Below are positions 59,354 through 64,000 of a DNA stretch of 64,000 nt, piece after piece. The position numbers and the translations under genes were made by a program. Every line of letters starts with the position of its first letter. Within the stretch, counting starts at the first letter, position 1. This DNA comes from Arcuatula senhousia (lineage: Eukaryota; Mollusca; Bivalvia; Mytilida; Mytilidae), in assembly GCA_963971305.1 (NCBI GenBank), contig OZ020303.1, positions 21,635,184 to 21,699,183 of the forward strand, given 5' to 3'. The notes beneath the pieces are model-generated. The model was given only the letters and a program-made list of their open reading frames with translations. It was not told where the DNA came from and ran no database searches.

Positions 59354-60950
59354 TTAAAGTTATGACTCGAGTCTTTCATTTTTTTTTACTTGGAAAATCT
59401 TTTTTTTCAGTAATCTTGCCAACATGAGATCAATTTTCTTTAAAATATGCTCTATAAAAAATAACGTTTTGATACAATTTCCATTTGAATCAAATTCATA
59501 GTATGAACATCCGTCTTAAACATGTTTCGTAAAATAGCACAACAACCTTCTAAATACAGTTTTGATACAGCATTCACTCATTTTATTAAAAAAAATCCTA
59601 ATGATAATATATAGTGGTTAAATTGTTGATCAGCTAATTTGATTTGAGGTAAATTAATCTCGGTATAAAGATGTTTACTTTTAAAGGATCATTTTACAAT
59701 CAAACGAATCGTAAAATGAAGTAATATTATTTTGGGGAAAATTCTAGTTCTCATCGTACATAAAATCTGAAAACATTGATCTTCCATTGTAAATGTTTAG
59801 AACCAGGTTTAATTTTAAAAATCTTGTATTTATTTATTGCTGTTCAACATGTTAAATAAAAATTTTAAAATCATATTTCTTCTTATTTCTATTCAATTAG
59901 AATAACTTACAATACACATGTAATAATAAAATAACCAAGCAGTGCTGATCAACAACAAAAATACAAGTTATGGTAACAATGAAGAAATAGAAACGGGTTT
60001 TACTATTTAACAGCCGAATCTGCCATTTCGTTACAAGAAACTGATTGAATTTTAATAACGAAAGCATATTATTAAATACAATTGGTGAACAAAGGTAACA
60101 AAACATAGCAAAACATTAATTTTAATTTTAATTAATGCAAGATTTTTCAAAATTGTTTATGAGCAAACACACTAATTACTAGTGGCTAACATTGCAGAAT
60201 AATTAAAAAGGAAAACAATTGCAAACAAATAAGTATAAACAACAACATATTTACAAACAAGCCAAAAAAATTTAAGAACAAACAAAAACACAGAAACAAA
60301 TAAACATTTGATAAGTTGAAAGCACGCAGAATTAAACAATAAATTGATATTTACTTTTCATTAATATTAAATCTGAAGGCGTTGAATAAAGGCAATAAAA
60401 ACAGAACTGGGACGATTAATTGTTCAAGAAGAACACACAAATCAAGATAAAGAGACATTGTATTCTGGACATTGGTTCAGGCATGATAAAAGAAAAGATG
60501 GGTTAAGCCAAATTTAATGACTCCAAACATCTCTGTTTGATTACGATTATATGGTCTTGTGCATGTATTAACACAAAATATTACACAGTTGTGAGACAGA
60601 ATAGTGATATATGTAGTGAGATGATCATCTCATAACAATAGACAATCTGAAATATATTCATACAAGCAGGATCCATCCCTTCTGTCATAACTTTGAATTT
60701 CTTCTACAAATTGATAATTTCTTAGAGACTGTTTGATGCTTATTATTTTGTAATCTTGATCGGCTTACGAGGTGTCTTAAAATGTAAGTAAAAATGTGTA
60801 GTTTGATTACACGACAATGCTCCTTTTGTCTTCTTTTTTCACACGAGATCATGAGAAAATTAAGCGTCCTGGTAGTATAACAACAACTCTGTAAGAGGGA
60901 CACATTTTTATGTCCAATGAAATGCCAACTTGTTGAAAAATATGTTCTCA

Positions 60951-61797
60951 GGATAAAATAAATATGTTGTCGATACGAAATTAAGCATACTCACGCCTTG
61001 TTACCTGATAAATCAAAACCTGGAAGATACGGTCAAGACCCATCTGTTCTTATTTAAACAACAAAAGAAAATGATCAGAATCCTCTAGATTATCCGTTTC
61101 ATTTTATTTTGTTATTTAAATGAGAATAGATGGGTTTTGACCGTTTTCGTTGGGTTTTGATGTATCATGAAATGCGGTGTGATACTTCAAACTTAGTATA
61201 TGGTGTTACAATCATTCTCTGTATAAGATGTTTTAAAAATATGTAGTATTATAGTTAAAAGAACTAAAGTCCTCGATTTAGAAAATGTCTTTTGAATAAA
61301 TTTCATAATTTCAAGAGTCATAAACTGTTGTACAAAGTTCACATCAACTCAAAAGTTTGTTTTCGAAAAACGAACTTCAAAAAAAAAACCGATCGGAATT
61401 TAGAAATATAACATATCTATTGAATTCTTTACAAGACCATCAGAAGTAATGGGCAAATGCATGATGCTGGTGGGTATGGTTTCGTTTGCTATTTAAATTA
61501 GAAATAAAGTGACATTTTAAACAACCTGTGTCTTTGGTTCCATGAGAAAGGCAAAAAATCAAAATAACAAGAAAGATTTAACGTTGAACAAATGTCTAGC
61601 AAACAACTTTTCACAAGGCAACATAATAATGCGAGATATGCCAAATCGGTATCTCGACAAAAAGCGTACATGCTAAGACGACAAATTGAAATAAATTTGA
61701 AAAACTTCGTTCATGTAGTAAAAAAGTCTTAGGTTTTTCTCAATTTACTTATGTGAAATCGATATAACCTTTTCTAATGCTATCAAAAATTTTGCCA
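60951..61797. other. Spacer, nothing recognised
   Basis: AT-rich, no exon or RNA gene. An ATTTTT stretch on the minus strand just below 61798 could be the pol III terminator of the tRNA remnant. Confidence 0.5.
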
Positions 61798-61849
61798 CGT
61801 CCCTGGGTGGGTTCGAACCACCAGCCTTTCGGTTAACAGCCGAACGCGC
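61798..61849 (-). pseudogene. tRNA-Asn(GUU) gene, 3' part only
   Basis: Read on the minus strand: GCGCGTTCGGCTGTTAACCG (end of D arm and anticodon arm with GTT), AAAGGCTGGTGGTTCGAACC (variable loop and T arm) and CACCCAGGGACG (acceptor 3' strand). It matches the eukaryotic tRNA-Asn consensus from memory. The first 20 or so bases, the acceptor 5' strand and D loop, are replaced by the poly(A) end of a LINE. A T-run follows about 10 bases past the 3' end. Confidence 0.85.
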
Positions 61850-64000
61850 TTTTTTTTAATCTTTATTTAATTACAACATTAAACAGTTAATACATTTACA
61901 TCACAGTTACATCAATTTTCATATAACACAGTCTTTGAGTCTGTAGTTATCATTTATCACAGATATAGTAATACAAGTTATAATTCTAAAAGTTAAAAAC
62001 TAGAACATCCTCAGTTTCTGATACTAATGGATTGTTGTCAAGAGAATACTTCACAAATACATGTCTCATTCTTGCATCATTACAGTAACAATGAAAATAA
62101 GCCACATAGTGTCTCAGTGTATATTTAAAAAATCTAATTAAATCAAGCCTCTCAGTCTTTATAGACAACAAATTTCTCTTTTAAAATTTTTTATGTCTCA
62201 CAACAGAAGACATAAAATTAATGAAACAGACATTGACACCTTTCATAGAACAAAGTAATCCAAGAAACAATAGTTCTTTTAAATTCACTGTTGACATTCT
62301 ATCAGAATTACAATTTTCAAATAACTTTTCTATTAATGATAATACATATTCAAGAAAATCTGACAGCTTATCACAATCATAAAAAAAAGTCTTCTTCTTC
62401 CGTTTTACATACACAGCATAATGGACTATCTGATAAACCTATTTTTGCTAATTTTACATTTGTAAATACTCTATTGTGCACAATCTTAAAATCTAACTCA
62501 GTAAGGTCTGGAGGTTTCCAATTGAAGAAAACATTTCTCCAAATGACACCAAAATTCAGATCACAATGGAAACAGTTCCTCCAAAAATCTACACAATCAG
62601 GCACTTTAAATCATCTCAGTAATAAAATGTGATAAAACATCTTTGTAGTACATGTATAGAATAACTTTAACTTTCCATCTATTGCAATATAGGAATCAGA
62701 ACATTTTTCTGTACATTTCACATTTGAGACATTGTTAACAGTATCTTTCCAATCAGATGGAATAACATCTATCAATTGTCTGTATTGTCTTTTGATAACA
62801 TTGGGACAAAAATCTTCATTACAATCCTGGATCATTTCAATAAAACAATTTTCTGGTAAAAATCCAGGTTTTACTTCATATGAAATATCTTTTAAACAGC
62901 AAACTTTAGCCTTTATAAAGTGCTTCCAAAACAAAGGACAAGGTACAGTAAGGGCCATATTTGGCCCCCTATTTAAAGAAAATCAAATCCAAAGTAAATG
63001 ATTTAAATATCATTAAGGTTTCAAGTAAGATGATTAAACTTTTTGACAATGATAAACATTTTCCATCATCTACTCTAATTTCAATTTTATAGAGGCTTAA
63101 AGTAGTCCAAAAGTATCAAAATCATTGAAATATGTCATTTTTCATGCTTATTTTGTTATTTTTAATGACCAGCGACAACGTAGACCATGGATTTCTCAAC
63201 TGATTTATAACCATTTTATAGTGCAAATTAAAGTTCATAAACAATAACTGTGGTCTAAGTAGTCGCTGGCATCTAAAAATTGAAAATATTACCCAAATAT
63301 TGTCCATTTTCCGTGAATTTGAAAGAAATCATACATATTCACCATGTTTTGACAAGCAATTTCAAATAATAAACATGAAGAATTCTGATAAATTTAGTTG
63401 TTTTATCTTCTTCATTCATTTGACTTAATAAATAACAAAAGGACTTTTCTCTAGATCAGTTTTCTATTTTTCAGTTTTAGAGGGGGCCAAATACAGGCCT
63501 TACCGTACCTTGTCCTTTTCCTACAAATCTGCACTTCTTTGTTCAAAAATAAAGGTTGCCTGTATAGAAAATCTGTACACAAGTCTACATTTATTTTGTC
63601 TTTAACATATCGCCAGGCAATTAACATTTCACTATAAAAGGAAGGCAAACAACATAAATCGTTTTTATTCATCTCCATGAAAAGCAATTCTAATTCAAGA
63701 TCCATACCATGAACTGATCTTTGAAATTATCTACATGTGTGCTTCCATTAAACATCATACTCAGGATTTAAAAGTCTTGTTAAAAACTTCAATCTAAAAG
63801 CTAACATCTTCAAATAAATATCTTGGAATTGAAAACCAACTTCACAATTTCTACCAACTACTGTATTATACTTAATTAAATGTGATCTCTTATTCCATAA
63901 AAAATCTTAACAACATTTCTTGACCTCATCAACAATACAATCAGGTATGGAATATACTGATAACGTGTACCATAATCTTGACATTAATAGTGAATTAATT
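61850..64000 (-). mobile_element. Decayed LINE (zf-RVT ORF2 type) inserted in tRNA-Asn, 5' end off window
   Basis: On the minus strand the ORF2 C-terminus reads FLWNKRSHLIKYNTVVGRNC (near 63850), FQFQDIYLKMLAFRLKFLTR, QPLFLNKEVQICRK, then after a MITE PLFWKHFIKAKVCCLKDISY, WRNVFFNWKPPDL, LDFKIVHNRVFTNVKLAKIG, LCCVCKTEEEDFF and HLFYDCDKL (CxxC...HxxxC zinc-knuckle of the zf-RVT type). It ends DVLVFNF at 61986, followed by an AATAAA-containing 3' UTR and A(8) at about 61850-61857. Several stops (for example after EVKKCC) show decay. zf-RVT tails occur in L1/Tx1-type LINEs. Confidence 0.82.
62934..63518. mobile_element. MITE inside the LINE, about 585 bp
   Basis: Inverted ends AAGGACAAGGTACAGTAAGG and AAGGACAAGGTACGGTAAGG, continuing through TATTTGGCCCCCT on both sides. 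It interrupts the LINE frame between ICRK and LFWKHF. A second inverted pair inside, CCAGCGACAACGTAGACCA (about 63170) and its match inverted (about 63251-63270), allows an internal hairpin. The target duplication is unclear. Confidence 0.82.

Larger units (their letters stand above)
56160..60950. repeat. Segmental duplication copy B, split by insertion
   Basis: The copy B pieces 56160-56250 and 59352-60950 align with 52850-54870. Between them lies about 3.1 kb of repeats absent from copy A. No coding exon of the HELZ2-like gene was found duplicated. Confidence 0.8.

Overview
The window is eukaryotic: about two-thirds A+T, intron-bearing genes with GT/AG borders, and a very high load of nested transposable elements. 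The repeat families (a dispersed GTTTACTGGTTTTGTCTCTG family, a CACCTGGCC...CAGGTGAGC family, an ACGAAACGCGCGTC element, tRNA-derived SINEs) and the two HELZ2-like genes point to a bivalve mollusc, most likely a marine mussel (Mytilus-like). That taxonomic call is inference from family resemblance; no marker gene proves it.

Two paralogous protein genes lie head to head, about 20 kb apart. The minus-strand gene starts at 16582 and runs leftwards to 7635, where its last visible exon ends at a good splice donor. The plus-strand gene runs 36703-51576 and is complete: 17 coding exons sum to 6,651 nt, i.e. 2,216 codons plus stop, with every phase consistent. Both encode an RNase II/RNB exoribonuclease-type module on one giant exon (3.4-3.7 kb), followed by a UPF1-type superfamily 1 RNA helicase split over small exons at matching intron positions. 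This resembles the C-terminal half of vertebrate HELZ2. The plus gene also has an acidic N-terminus and a helical, TPR-like region. It keeps all four RNB catalytic aspartates (D817, D823, D825, D826). The minus gene has lost all four (G316, N322, S324, C325) and one active-site arginine position, but keeps intact helicase motifs. The locus therefore looks like a pair of one nuclease-competent and one nuclease-dead RNB-helicase.

Layout. 1-1275: no gene seen. 1276-6900: 3.27 nearly identical copies of a 1.72-kb tandem unit. 7635-16585: minus HELZ2-like gene, its introns holding a strong hairpin and repeats. 16586-18440: rearranged repeats and two inverted tRNA-derived SINEs. 18450-24000: a decayed Penelope-like reverse transcriptase split by a 4,077-bp foldback-type DNA element (19200-23276) whose arms are GATATC palindrome arrays. 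24000-36600: intergenic, with MITEs and a 2.67-kb Harbinger-like element (31182-33852) that carries a 200-bp hAT-like MITE. 36625-51576: plus HELZ2-like gene, with intronic MITE and LINE pieces. 51577-61797: 3' region and a diverged tandem duplication of it, interrupted by about 3 kb of mollusc repeats. 61798-64000: the 3' half of a tRNA-Asn(GUU) gene joined to the poly(A) end of a decayed LINE that leaves the window and itself contains a MITE.

By family knowledge the two genes would act in RNA unwinding and decay. Vertebrate HELZ2 is interferon-inducible, so an antiviral or RNA-surveillance role is plausible, but nothing in the sequence shows it directly.
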